Shown in pieces: positions 19,489 through 28,613 of a stretch of 64,000 nucleotides of DNA (position 1 is the first letter of the stretch; each line of letters starts with the position of its first letter). The notes beneath the pieces were generated by a model. The model was not told the DNA's origin, ran no database searches, and was given only the letters and a program-made list of their open reading frames with translations. This stretch comes from a bacterium. GTDB taxonomy: Bacteria; Bacillota; Bacilli; Lactobacillales; Streptococcaceae. Where the stretch lies: the NCBI GenBank assembly GCA_905221085.1, contig CAJNBT010000003.1, positions 96,976 to 160,975 on the forward strand, read 5' to 3'. The position numbers and the translations under genes are program-made.

Positions 19489-20361
19489 TTAGAGTCCTTG
19501 CCCTTTAAGTGCATCTGCTAGGCTGGCAAATTCTGCCAAGCTGAGAGCTTCCCCACGTACACTTGGTGACAATCCTGCCTGGTCTAGAGCTTTAGTCAAT
19601 TTATCCTTAATTTCTTCAGTCTTGCCAAAGTAGCCTGTCAAGTTATTCCACAAGGTCTTGCGGCGATGGGTAAAACTAGCCTTGGAAACCTTAAAGAAGA
19701 AGTTCCCGTCTTCCACTACTACGGCTGGTTCTGGACGACGCACCATTTTTAAAATGGCTGAGTCTACATTTGGCGCTGGCACAAAGACTGTACGTGGCAC
19801 GATAAAGGCAACCTTGGCTGTCATGTAATACTGAACAGCAATTGACAAGCTACCGTAAGCCTTAGTGTTAGGTTGAGCTGAAATACGATCCGCCACTTCT
19901 TTTTGCATCATGACCACAAACTCACTAAAAGGAATGCCACTCTCAATCAAGTGCATGAGAATAGGCGTTGTGATGTAATAAGGCAAATTAGCCACTACCT
20001 TGATGGGCAGGTCAGGATTTTTGAAATTCTGGATATGTTGCGCCAAATCAACCTTAAGAATATCCTCGTTGATCACGGTCACATTATCAAAATCACGCAG
20101 GGTATCTGCCAAAATCGGTACCAAACGGTGGTCAATCTCAAAAGCCATAACTTCTGCTGCACGCTCAGCCAAAAATTCCGTCAAGGCACCAATCCCTGGT
20201 CCGATTTCAATGACATTGACCTGGTCATCAATCTCAGCCGTATCCACAATCTTTTGAAGGATATTAGTATCTGTCAGGAAATTCTGCCCAAAGGACTTTT
20301 TAAAGGTAAAACCGTGACGCTCCAGCACTGCCTTGGTCACGCTATAATCTGCAATTCTCAT
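19489..20361 (-). CDS. rsmA: 16S rRNA dimethyladenosine transferase RsmA (KsgA)
   Basis: A 290-residue methyltransferase with [18 protein letters not shown], the SAM motif [17 protein letters not shown] and the catalytic [13 protein letters not shown] motif. It dimethylates two adjacent adenines near the 3' end of 16S rRNA; loss gives kasugamycin resistance. It follows rnmV, its usual partner in Firmicutes. Confidence 0.96.
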   Translation of the reverse strand: MRIADYSVTKAVLERHGFTFKKSFGQNFLTDTNILQKIVDTAEIDDQVNVIEIGPGIGALTEFLAERAAEVMAFEIDHRLVPILADTLRDFDNVTVINEDILKVDLAQHIQNFKNPDLPIKVVANLPYYITTPILMHLIESGIPFSEFVVMMQKEVADRISAQPNTKAYGSLSIAVQYYMTAKVAFIVPRTVFVPAPNVDSAILKMVRRPEPAVVVEDGNFFFKVSKASFTHRRKTLWNNLTGYFGKTEEIKDKLTKALDQAGLSPSVRGEALSLAEFASLADALKGQGL

Positions 20362-20425
20362 CTATTCTCTTTTCTATTATCTGTTACTACTATTGTAACA
20401 CATTCCCCTTACATTTAGGGTCTGC

Positions 20426-20992
20426 TTAGCTATTCTCATAAGATTTCATAGCTTCTTCCACTTCTGCCAAGGTAACCCCAAACAACTCTAAGCGCTTGAG
20501 GAGTTGCTTGCCGTTAGAATAGCCGATTCGGAGAGCCTCTCCCAGATATTCTCTGCGCTTACGGCTATCTGCCCCTGCTAGAAAACCAAGGCGAATCAGG
20601 TCGCTACGACTGATGTCAAACTGACTCTCATGTTCAGATTGTTCTGTCACCTGAGCTAGAGCCGTTTTCAAATCTTCATAACTGGCATGCTCAATTCCCA
20701 GAGAACGCCCCTTGGTTTTGGACTTAGGAACAGCTTCATCTCGCTTGAGGAAGGCATGCTGAACTGTTGGAATAGCCGTCATAATCATGCGACGAATCCG
20801 CTCCCCATTAAAATCTGGGTCTGTAAAGACAATGACTCCATGGCGTTGGTGCAGGCGCTGAATCCGCTCTATATCACGTTCATTGATGGCAGAACCTCGT
20901 GTCTCATAGGTTTCTACATCGAAATAACGTTTGAGATTGGCCGTATCATCGCGCCCTTCGACCACGATAACTTGAGAAATTTTTTCTTTCAT
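20426..20992 (-). CDS. rnmV: Ribonuclease M5
   Basis: A 188-residue Toprim nuclease (VIVVEGRDDTANLKRYF with the catalytic Glu, and GVIVFTDPDFNGERIRR with the Asp pair) that matures 5S rRNA. Its start overlaps the tatD stop by one base, so tatD-rnmV is one unit. Confidence 0.96.
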   Translation of the reverse strand: MKEKISQVIVVEGRDDTANLKRYFDVETYETRGSAINERDIERIQRLHQRHGVIVFTDPDFNGERIRRMIMTAIPTVQHAFLKRDEAVPKSKTKGRSLGIEHASYEDLKTALAQVTEQSEHESQFDISRSDLIRLGFLAGADSRKRREYLGEALRIGYSNGKQLLKRLELFGVTLAEVEEAMKSYENS

Positions 20993-21765
20993 TACTTGCT
21001 GTCCAATCCAAAAATGCGCTCTGCATTTGCAGTCGTTGCCACTGCTAGCTCTTCTGCCGTCATCCCACGCAAGTCAGCGATAAAGTCCACTACATAGCGA
21101 GTATAGGCCGTTTTGTTTTCGCGACCACGCTTGGGTACAGGTGCTAAGTAAGGCGCATCCGTCTCCACCAAAATCTTGTCCAAAGGTAACTCTTTAGCTA
21201 CTTCTTGGATATCAGTTGCCTTCTTGAAAGTCACCACTCCTGAGAAGGAAATGGTCATACCAAGCTCGACAAACTTCTCTGCCCATTCAAGAGTTCCTGA
21301 GAAAGAATGCATGATCCCACCTCTAGGACCAACGCCCTCGCTCTTAATAATCTCATAGGTGTCTTCCAGCGCATCACGGGTATGGACAACAAAAGGTAAA
21401 TTCAAGTCCTTAGATAGCTGGATCTGACGGCGAAAAACCTGCTCCTGCACTTCTTTTGGAGCTGTCATCCAATGGTAGTCTAAACCAATCTCACCTAAAG
21501 CCACAACCTTGGGGTGTTTTAACTTATCCAACAAGTAAGCCTCGACTTCCTCCGTATAAGTCCCTGCTTCTGTCGGATGCCAACCGATTGTAGCATAGAG
21601 CTGGTCATACTCATCTACCAACTCCAAGGCACGCTCAATCGTTGGTTGATCAAAACCAACAATATTCATCTGTGTCACACCCATCTCAGCAGCCAAGGTA
21701 ATTTCTTCTGCCTCACGACCTGCAAATTCTTCTACATTCAAGTGTGTATGTGTATCAAAAATCAT
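20992..21765 (-). CDS. tatD: TatD family metal-dependent DNase
   Basis: A 257-residue TIM-barrel hydrolase with FDTHTHLN, ALGEIGLDYHW, VVHTRDA and VETDAPYLAP, the metal ligands of the TatD family. Members have 3'-5' exonuclease activity. It is the first gene of the run down to yhaM. Confidence 0.94.
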   Translation of the reverse strand: MIFDTHTHLNVEEFAGREAEEITLAAEMGVTQMNIVGFDQPTIERALELVDEYDQLYATIGWHPTEAGTYTEEVEAYLLDKLKHPKVVALGEIGLDYHWMTAPKEVQEQVFRRQIQLSKDLNLPFVVHTRDALEDTYEIIKSEGVGPRGGIMHSFSGTLEWAEKFVELGMTISFSGVVTFKKATDIQEVAKELPLDKILVETDAPYLAPVPKRGRENKTAYTRYVVDFIADLRGMTAEELAVATTANAERIFGLDSK

Positions 21766-21919
21766 CTCTTCTAACCTCGTTTTCTATCTTCTATTATAGC
21801 AAAAAAACTGACCTGTCTCCTCATCTGTAAAAAATATTCTAGAACCCATCATCTCTTGATGCTCTTTTTTCAAAGCAGTATAATAACACTTATTGAATTT
21901 TTCAACAAAGGAAATGACC

Positions 21920-22202
21920 ATGTTTACAAAATTAAAACAGACCTTCATCGGTCGTCCTCTTAAGTCCTCGACCGAAGGCGAGGGGAGACTGGTGGAAAAA
22001 CTCCGATACTGGACATCTTGTCAAGCGACGCTCTGTCCACCATCGCCTATGGGCCTTAGCAAGTAGTCCTAGTATCCCAGTTTATCCCTAATAAACCTTG
22101 GCAAAATATCTGCACAAACAGATGAGGCTCCAGCTCAAATACGCCCGTCGTTGGCACCAAGACGTCGTTGTCGCTAGCTACTCCTATCACTTAAAAGAAT
22201 AA
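21920..22202 (+). pseudogene. Remnant of an APC-family amino acid permease, internally deleted and frameshifted
   Basis: The ATG at 21920, preceded by AAAGGAAATG, opens MFTKLKQTFIGRPLKSS, the N-terminus of a streptococcal APC permease. After about 26 codons the frame shifts; the neighbouring frame reads ILDILSSDALSTIAYGP then QVVLV, the expected first helix. Nearly all of the roughly 600-residue protein is then missing. The C-terminal tail RLQLKYARRWHQDVVVASYSYHLKE survives in another frame up to a stop at 22202 and a strong terminator. It is non-functional. Confidence 0.85.
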
Positions 22203-22205
22203 AGA

Positions 22206-22248
22206 AAAGGCCCTACCAGAACCAATAAGCGTCTGGTAAGGCCTTTTT
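22206..22248. terminator. Bidirectional terminator after the permease remnant
   Basis: AAAAGGCCCTACCAGA and TCTGGTAAGGCCTTTTT flank a short loop; both strands end in T-rich sequence. Confidence 0.85.
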
Positions 22249-22269
22249 CTGAATTCCGCCACTATGCTT

Positions 22270-22419
22270 ATACTCAATGAAAATCAAAGAGCAAACTAGA
22301 AGCTAGCCACAGGCTGCTCAAAGCACTGCTTTGAGGTTGTAGATGAAACTGACGAAGTCAGTAACCATATATACGGTAAGGCAACGCTGACGTGGTTTGA
22401 AGAGATTTTCGAGGAGTAT
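22270..22419 (-). repeat. BOX element, A-B-C form
   Basis: The 150-base element in reverse orientation starts ATACTCAATGAAAATCAAAG and ends GAGGAGTAT. boxA is represented by GGTAAGGCAACGCTGACGTG, and the boxB hairpin ACTGACGAAGTCAGT is intact. Confidence 0.93.
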
Positions 22420-22444
22420 TAACTGAAAAGCATGACTAGGAATA

Positions 22445-24409
22445 TTATTGAATATGGTTAGCTAAATCTTCCTGAGCTTTTTTATTTGACTCAGCTTTTT
22501 CTTTTAGCCATTTTTCATAGAGTTCTTGGTACTGTTTAGCAGTTACTGGCTCTTTTTGCAATTCAACATATTTGTAGTTGTCCGCATTTCCCTTATGACC
22601 AACAAATGAGAATGGACCTGTAAACGGTACAGTCTTACGGAAGATTGGGTTGGCTCCGCCACTTTGAACTGGTAGGAAGAGGGCGCTATCTGTCAACCAA
22701 GCCTGGGCTTCAGCGTATTTTTCATAACGAGCTTGAGTATCTGTGATTTCAGCATCTGCCTGATCCAAGAGTTTCTTGTAGTCAGCAAGACCAATCTTAT
22801 CCTTAACTTCCTTGTCTTTTCCTTCAGACAAGCCCATGTTTTTCAACTGAGAACCAGTCTCTGGATCTAGAATCGCTAGGTAAGTCTTCGGATCCGAGTA
22901 GTCTCCACCCCATCCTGAGACGTCAATATCGTAGTCTTTTTGTTCTGCTGTATCTGCAAAGTAGGTTGCCTGATCTTTTTCATCTGGAGAAAGTTGGATA
23001 ACATCGATGACAACATTATCCTTACCAAGAGTGGCTTCTACTGTTTGCTTGAGAGAACCAGCCTGTTGCACATCTAGCTTAGCGGTCTGGTCAACTGGCA
23101 TATCCAAATGAATTGGGAAGGTTACTCCCTGAGCTTGCAGACTTTCTTTAGCCTTAGCAAACTTCTCCTTAGCCTTGTCAGGGTTCAAGAAGGCTTGCTT
23201 ACCATCGTTTAGGTTGATATTTGCCCAATCTTTACCGTAGTTAACAATTTTTTCATTGACAATATCACCGAAGTTCTTATCGCCAACTTGGACAAAGTTA
23301 CTTGGTGTAATCGTGTTACGCAAGATACGGTCTGCTCCATCTTCACCATTTGTCTGCGCTGCATAGGCATGACGGTCAAAGGCAAAGTTGATAGCTTGAC
23401 GGAAATCTTTATTCTGCATAGCTACGCGTGAATCTGTCTTTTCCTTATCAGACTGTTTCATAGTCTGCTTGTAGCTTTGACGATTCACATTGAAAAGATA
23501 ATAGAAAGTAACTGAATTTTGCGGTGTATAGGTAATCTTGTCCTCATTTCCCTTCTTAAGCTCAGAAAAGACTGAACTTGTTGGGAAGATACGGCCATCA
23601 GTATAGTTACCATCCAAGAAACCTCTTGCAATGCTGTCTTGGTCAGAACCGTCAAAGAAAGAAAGTTTCACTTTCTCGATTTTAACATTGTCCTTATCCC
23701 AGTAATTAGGGTTTTTATCAAGTTCAATCAAAGATTTTGATGTGAATGATTTAAATAAGTAAGGACCATTTGACAAGATACTAGATGGTGTCACACTTCC
23801 AAAGTCATCTCCCTTAGACTTCAAGAAAGCTTCGTTTACCGGACTAAGAATACTTGCTGTTGTTTTAGAGTTCCAATAAGTCTCAGGCTGGTTGAGAGTG
23901 TATTGTAGCGTGTAATCATCCACCGCCTTAACACCAACAGTTCCAAAATCAGATGATTGTCCTTCAACATAGTCTGCTAGCCCTTTGATAGAGTCTTGTA
24001 CCAAGTACAAGTTTTCAGCCTTTTTATCCGCTGCATACTTAAGGCCAGTCACAAAGTCATGAGCTGTTACATCCGCATACTCTTCTCCTTCAGAAGTGTA
24101 CCATTTTGCCCCCTGACGGATCTTATAAGTGTAGGTCAAACCATCTTTTGACACAGTCCATGACTCAGCCATAGATGGGATGAGGTTGCCGTACTGGTCA
24201 TTTTCCAATAAACCATCAATCAAGTTGGTTGTGATACTAGATGTAGAATCTCGGGTAGAAGTAATATAATCCAAGGTATCTGGGTTATTAACAAAGATAT
24301 AGGAGTAAGTCTTGTCTGTATTACTTGATTGGGAAGCCCCACATGCCGCTAGAGCTAGACCTGCTGTCAAAGCCATAGCTCCAAAAAGCATAACTTTTGA
24401 TTTCTTCAT
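22445..24409 (-). CDS. Oligopeptide ABC transporter substrate-binding lipoprotein (AliB-like)
   Basis: This is a complete 654-residue SBP_bac_5 protein with a lipobox (LALAAC). The family core includes SMAESWTVSKDGLTYTYKIR, DFRQAINFAFDR, GWGGDYSDPKTYL and the tail EKWLKEKAESNKKAQEDLANH, shared by AmiA, AliA and AliB. These lipoproteins deliver peptides to the shared AmiCDEF permease, which is not in this window. It is monocistronic; its terminator region holds a BOX. Which paralogue it is needs a phylogeny. Confidence 0.92.
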   Translation of the reverse strand: MKKSKVMLFGAMALTAGLALAACGASQSSNTDKTYSYIFVNNPDTLDYITSTRDSTSSITTNLIDGLLENDQYGNLIPSMAESWTVSKDGLTYTYKIRQGAKWYTSEGEEYADVTAHDFVTGLKYAADKKAENLYLVQDSIKGLADYVEGQSSDFGTVGVKAVDDYTLQYTLNQPETYWNSKTTASILSPVNEAFLKSKGDDFGSVTPSSILSNGPYLFKSFTSKSLIELDKNPNYWDKDNVKIEKVKLSFFDGSDQDSIARGFLDGNYTDGRIFPTSSVFSELKKGNEDKITYTPQNSVTFYYLFNVNRQSYKQTMKQSDKEKTDSRVAMQNKDFRQAINFAFDRHAYAAQTNGEDGADRILRNTITPSNFVQVGDKNFGDIVNEKIVNYGKDWANINLNDGKQAFLNPDKAKEKFAKAKESLQAQGVTFPIHLDMPVDQTAKLDVQQAGSLKQTVEATLGKDNVVIDVIQLSPDEKDQATYFADTAEQKDYDIDVSGWGGDYSDPKTYLAILDPETGSQLKNMGLSEGKDKEVKDKIGLADYKKLLDQADAEITDTQARYEKYAEAQAWLTDSALFLPVQSGGANPIFRKTVPFTGPFSFVGHKGNADNYKYVELQKEPVTAKQYQELYEKWLKEKAESNKKAQEDLANHIQ

Positions 24410-24493
24410 GATTATTCTCCATTTTTTACAGTATGTGAAATATTATACACCATTTGAGCAAAAATATAAAGTATTTTGAGCTTTTTTTACAAA

Positions 24494-24530
24494 AATAAAA
24501 ATCAGTAGACTCGAGTTCCTACTGATTTTT
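24494..24530. terminator. Terminator of rpmH
   Basis: AAAAATCAGTAG and CTACTGATTTTT form a long stem with T-tracts on both sides, after rpmH on the minus strand. Confidence 0.88.
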
Positions 24531-24547
24531 GATATGGTTCGTTTGGA

Positions 24548-24682
24548 TTATGCAGCCAAAACTTTGCGTCCTTTACGACGACGAGCTGCCAATACGCGAC
24601 GACCGTTTTTAGTTGACATACGGTTACGGAATCCGTGTTTGCGCGCACGACGAAGTTTACTTGGTTGATAAGTACGTTTCAC
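24548..24682 (-). CDS. rpmH: 50S ribosomal protein L34
   Basis: A 44-residue protein: it begins [20 protein letters not shown] (initiator codon GTG) and ends GRKVLAA. L34 is very basic and conserved. A perfect AGGAGG lies seven to nine bases before the GTG, which fixes the start. It is short and stands alone here, rather than next to rnpA and dnaA as in many bacteria. Confidence 0.97.
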
Positions 24683-24756
24683 GATGAATACCTCCTCATA
24701 GATTTTGTATTCGTTTAGCCGGCTATAAAGTGATCAGTTACTAAACATACTTTACT

Positions 24757-24785
24757 ATTCTATCTGATTCTTTTACTTTTGTCAA
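24757..24785 (-). promoter_or_regulatory. Promoter of rpmH
   Basis: On the minus strand TTGACA (24780-24785) and TAGAAT (24757-24762) are exactly 17 bases apart, 75 bases upstream of the start codon. Confidence 0.75.
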
Positions 24786-24836
24786 TAGCTCTAGGCAAAT
24801 GTTTCCAGCTTTTTAACGCTTTTTCTGATGTAAGCC

Positions 24837-26051
24837 CTATCTGCGATACTGTTTCAAGAAACGAGTCATCTTTTCTTGGATTTGGGCTAACTCATCAACA
24901 CGAGGAAGGTAAACGATACGGAAATGGTCTGGTTCCTTCCAGTTGAAGCCTCGACCATGAACCAAGAGAACCTTTTCCTGCTTCAAGAAATCAAGGACAA
25001 ACTGCTCATCATCATCGATACGGTACATATTTCGGTCGATTTTAGGGAAGATATAGAGTCCGGCTTTGGGTTTAACAGCAGACAAACCTGGGATTTCTTG
25101 AATGGCATTGTAGATGAAGTTTCTTTGCTCATAAATCCGTCCACCTGGAAGAAGCAATTCATCGACTGATTGGTGGCCACCCAAGGAAGTTTGTACGACT
25201 TGCTGGGCCAAAACGTTAGAGCAAAGGCGCATATTGGACAACATATTGAGCCCTTCGATATAGCCTTTAACGTGTGTCTTAGGACCAGACAAGACCATCC
25301 AACCCACACGAAAACCAGCGATACGGTGCGATTTTGACAGACCATTCATGCTGACACAGAAGACATCTGGTGCCAAGCTCGCCACAGGCGTATGCACATG
25401 TCCATCCATGACCATGCGGTCATAGATTTCATCCGCAAAGATAATCAAATCGTTTTGACGGGCAATCTCAATAATCTCCAACAAGAGTTCCTTAGGATAG
25501 AGGGCTCCAGTTGGATTGTTTGGATTGATAAGGACGATTGCCTTGGTATTGGAAGTGATTTTTGACTTGATATCGTCAATATCTGGGTACCATTCTGCAG
25601 CTTCATCACAGATATAGTGAACGGCATTTCCTCCAGCTAGGCTGACAGCTGCTGTCCAGAGAGGATAGTCTGGCATTGGCACTAAGACTTCATCCCCGTT
25701 GTCCAAAAGCCCCTGCATGGACATGACAATCAGTTCACTAACACCATTTCCAAGGTAGATATCATCAATATCTACGTTTGGGAATTTCTTCAATTGGCAA
25801 TACTGCATGATAGCCTTACGGGCTGAGAAAATCCCTTTGGAGTCAGAATATCCTTCACTATCACGCGCATTCATAATCAAGTCATGAATGACTTCGTCTG
25901 GCGCTGTAAAACCAAATTCTGCTGGATTTCCTGTATTCAGACGTAAAATCTTTTCTCCATTTGCTCGCATTCGCATGGCTTCTTCCAAAACAGGACCACG
26001 GATATCATAAGCAACATGCTCTAACTTACTAGACTTGTTATATTCTTTCAT
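24837..26051 (-). CDS. Pyridoxal-phosphate aminotransferase, AlaT type
   Basis: A 404-residue class I/II aminotransferase. It shows INPNNPTGALYPKE, FADEIYDRMV and the PLP lysine in SMNGLSKSHRIAGFRVGW. The sequence is closest to AlaA/AlaT alanine aminotransferases (pyruvate and glutamate to alanine and 2-oxoglutarate). It is monocistronic. Substrate preference is inferred from the family. Confidence 0.9.
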   Translation of the reverse strand: MKEYNKSSKLEHVAYDIRGPVLEEAMRMRANGEKILRLNTGNPAEFGFTAPDEVIHDLIMNARDSEGYSDSKGIFSARKAIMQYCQLKKFPNVDIDDIYLGNGVSELIVMSMQGLLDNGDEVLVPMPDYPLWTAAVSLAGGNAVHYICDEAAEWYPDIDDIKSKITSNTKAIVLINPNNPTGALYPKELLLEIIEIARQNDLIIFADEIYDRMVMDGHVHTPVASLAPDVFCVSMNGLSKSHRIAGFRVGWMVLSGPKTHVKGYIEGLNMLSNMRLCSNVLAQQVVQTSLGGHQSVDELLLPGGRIYEQRNFIYNAIQEIPGLSAVKPKAGLYIFPKIDRNMYRIDDDEQFVLDFLKQEKVLLVHGRGFNWKEPDHFRIVYLPRVDELAQIQEKMTRFLKQYRR

Positions 26052-26143
26052 CTTGTTTCCTCAATTCATCGAGATAGTAACATTATACCACTAGAAAGAG
26101 AATGCGACAAGTTTACTGAAATGTGTTACTAAAATCCTACAGA

Positions 26144-26167
26144 AGAAAAACCTCACTAAAAGTGAGG
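26144..26167 (-). terminator. Terminator of the small membrane protein gene
   Basis: CCTCAC and GTGAGG flank a five-base loop, with TTTTTC following on the minus strand. Confidence 0.8.
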
Positions 26168-26206
26168 CCAAGACAGGGGAGATAGCAGGTATTTGCGAAA
26201 GACACA

Positions 26207-26500
26207 TCACATACCAAAAGATAAACCTAGAAAAAGCAAGCCTAAAAAAGAGTCATAGAGAAGATTAAACATGAGGAAAAGCCCCCATATCATCAAGTAA
26301 TCCCAGCGCCCACTTAGTTTTGCAACTAGGAATAAGATTAGATGGTAGAGTAGGTGAAAGACTAAAAATCCGATAAACCCTGGATAAATAAGGGGAATCA
26401 GTCTCTCTAATTGCCAGATTATGACAACTTCTACCAAGACTGAAACTAGGATAATTCCATAATAAAGGAAATTTAATTTTTGAAAAGCGTTTTTCATCAT
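26207..26500 (-). CDS. Small membrane protein of unknown function
   Basis: About 97 residues with three hydrophobic helices (roughly 13-33, 40-62 and 70-95 with few charges) and no recognisable domain. GGGAGGGAGA just before ATGATG shows that translation starts at 26500 or 26497, not at the upstream ATG at 26515. It is monocistronic with its own terminator. I do not recognise the family. Confidence 0.7.
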   Translation of the reverse strand: MMKNAFQKLNFLYYGIILVSVLVEVVIIWQLERLIPLIYPGFIGFLVFHLLYHLILFLVAKLSGRWDYLMIWGLFLMFNLLYDSFLGLLFLGLSFGM

Positions 26501-26661
26501 TCTCCCTCCCTTCACTTCTTTCCTGCTATTCTTTCTTTTATTTTATCATATATTTATATAGATTTTAAGCGCTAAGATTCTTTTGAAAAATACTTTTTTT
26601 GCTTTACTTCTATAGTGAAAAGGTTTACAATTATAGTAAGAAAATTTCAGGAGGTTTCATT

Positions 26662-27114
26662 ATGGCACAACGTTACCAAAATATCATGGTCGCAATCGAT
26701 GGTTCTAAAGAAGCGGACTTGGCTTTTGTCAAGGGAGTTCATTCTGCTCTACGAAACGACGCTAAACTCACCATCGCTCATGTCATTGACACACGCGCTC
26801 TTCAAAGCGTATCCACCTTTGATGCTGAAGTTTACGAAGAACTCCAAGTCGATGCTGAAAGTCTGATGAAAGAGTACGAAAAACGTGCTAAAGATGCTGG
26901 TGTGACAGATGTTCATATCGTCATTGAAATGGGAAATCCAAAGACCCTCTTGGCACGTACTATTCCCGATGCTGAGGAAGTGGACCTCATCCTCGTTGGC
27001 GCAACTGGTCTCAACGCCTTTGAACGCCTCTTGGTCGGTTCTTCATCTGAATACATCCTCCGCCATGCTAAGATTGATTTGCTGGTGGTGAGAGAACAAG
27101 AAAAAACCTTATAA
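26662..27114 (+). CDS. Universal stress protein (UspA family)
   Basis: A protein of 150 residues from the ATG at 26662 (MAQRYQNIMVAIDGS), preceded by CAGGAGG. The ATP-binding Usp signature is clear: VAIDGSKEADLAF, then LVGATGLNAFERLLVGSSSEYILRHAKIDLLVV. Family members bind ATP or AMP and act in stress survival. It is the only gene between divergent neighbours; the upstream extension to 26599 is an artefact. Confidence 0.93.
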   Translation: MAQRYQNIMVAIDGSKEADLAFVKGVHSALRNDAKLTIAHVIDTRALQSVSTFDAEVYEELQVDAESLMKEYEKRAKDAGVTDVHIVIEMGNPKTLLARTIPDAEEVDLILVGATGLNAFERLLVGSSSEYILRHAKIDLLVVREQEKTL

Positions 27115-27121
27115 TCACCAA

Positions 27122-27150
27122 GAAAAGGAGCCCCTAGCTCCTTTTTATTT
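27122..27150. terminator. Terminator of the universal stress protein gene
   Basis: AAAGGAGC and GCTCCTTTTT flank a short loop right after the stop; it can also serve the convergent HAD gene. Confidence 0.8.
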
Positions 27151-27159
27151 ACTTTTTAT

Positions 27160-28548
27160 TTACTGTTTATTTCTCTCTTTATGGCGTTCGTAAGCCTTGA
27201 GCTGGCGCTGCAGTTCCTTTTTAATCGCGGGTTCTGGAGCATATTTTTCTTCCCAATCATCTGGTTTTAAGATTTTATGGGTCACTGGATCAAAATGAGC
27301 CTTGCCATCTGGAAAAATTTTCCCCATATTGGCCTGATGGACAATATCAAAAATACGTTCTGGGTCCACCCCCATCAAGACAAAACTACCATAGGTAAAA
27401 TAAAGCGTGTCAATCAGGGCATCTACCTGACCTATCAAATCTTGCTGGGCAGGCGTCTTCGTAGCTACTTTATCTGCCGCCTTATCAAGAGCTTGATGAA
27501 GTTGCGATAGAGCTTGACCAAAGTCCTCTTCAGAAGGGCTGGCAGCTCGAACAAACTCCACCAATTCTTCTATTTTAAAGCCAGCCCTATGGATAGCACC
27601 TTCTAAATCCCAAGCTCGAGGTTCTTCTTGGGTCCGTTCATCCATCATGTGGTGGAAGGTCTTGACCTTATTGAAATGATAATCACGGCTGACAAAGACC
27701 TTTTCTGAAGCCAGAACACCAAAATGTTCCAGAGCCTTGTGGATTCCGTCTTGTTGATTGCTAGTGGTAATGTGCTTAGCAACTTCCTTGACACTGCTAC
27801 TACCATTTCCCATAGCGACCGACATACCGACACCCGCCAGCATTTCTAGGTCGTTATCTGAGTCACCAAAGGCCATGACTTGGTTGAGATCAAAACCATA
27901 TTCTTTCCCAACTCGTCGAATGCCTTCCAATTTAGAGTTTCCTTGATTGATGACATCCGCAGCAAAAGGATTGCTACGTGTCAATTTCAAGTCTTCAAAA
28001 TCAGCTGCCGCCTTCTCAGATTCTTCTGGCGTCATCAGCATCAAAACTTGGTAGATAGGCTGATTCATCAGATGAAGCAGGTCTTCTTCCTTTTGGGGAA
28101 CAACCTTGCTGACCATACGATTAAAGGAATGACTCACCGTCCGAGTTAAAACAGAGGGAACGAAACGACTGATTCGTTGAGAAAAAGAACCCAGACCAAA
28201 GGACATGATTTTAGAACCCAACATGGCATCCTTGGTCCCTAGGGCAATCTCCTTGCCCTCTTTTTTAGCATAAGTAATTAGATGACGCAAATGTAACTTG
28301 GAAATTGGGCTCGTGAACAAGACTCTTTCTTTATTAAAGATATACTGGCCATTGTAGGTTACCGCAAAGTCCAAATCCAAATCGTCCATCAATTCCTTAA
28401 CAAAAAAAGGTCCTCGACCTGTCGCTACTCCGACAAGCACCCCTTGTTCTTTGACAATTTTAATCGCGTCCTTAGTGGATTTCAAAACACTCTTACGATC
28501 GTTGACCAAGGTTCCATCGATATCAAAAAAAACAGCTTTGACTTCCAT
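27160..28548 (-). CDS. HAD-IIB (Cof) phosphatase fused to a MazG/PRA-PH-like domain
   Basis: A protein of 462 residues from ATG 28548 (MEVKAVFFDIDGTLVND). Residues about 1-270 are a Cof-type HAD phosphatase: FFDIDGT, GVATGRG, and the C-terminal VMAFGDSDNDLEMLAGVG. Residues about 285-430 form an all-alpha phosphoribosyl-ATP pyrophosphohydrolase-like domain (DALIDTLYFTYGSFVLMGVDP, then VHQANMGKIFPDG). The pairing suggests a nucleotide pyrophosphohydrolase plus phosphatase, perhaps sanitation of unusual nucleotides. The substrate is unknown; the family is widespread in lactobacilli and streptococci. Confidence 0.85.
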   Translation of the reverse strand: MEVKAVFFDIDGTLVNDRKSVLKSTKDAIKIVKEQGVLVGVATGRGPFFVKELMDDLDLDFAVTYNGQYIFNKERVLFTSPISKLHLRHLITYAKKEGKEIALGTKDAMLGSKIMSFGLGSFSQRISRFVPSVLTRTVSHSFNRMVSKVVPQKEEDLLHLMNQPIYQVLMLMTPEESEKAAADFEDLKLTRSNPFAADVINQGNSKLEGIRRVGKEYGFDLNQVMAFGDSDNDLEMLAGVGMSVAMGNGSSSVKEVAKHITTSNQQDGIHKALEHFGVLASEKVFVSRDYHFNKVKTFHHMMDERTQEEPRAWDLEGAIHRAGFKIEELVEFVRAASPSEEDFGQALSQLHQALDKAADKVATKTPAQQDLIGQVDALIDTLYFTYGSFVLMGVDPERIFDIVHQANMGKIFPDGKAHFDPVTHKILKPDDWEEKYAPEPAIKKELQRQLKAYERHKERNKQ

Positions 28549-28613
28549 CCTATCCCAATCTCCCCTTTTGTGATACAATGATTATACCACATTTCAGAAA
28601 GAGTGAGTAAATC

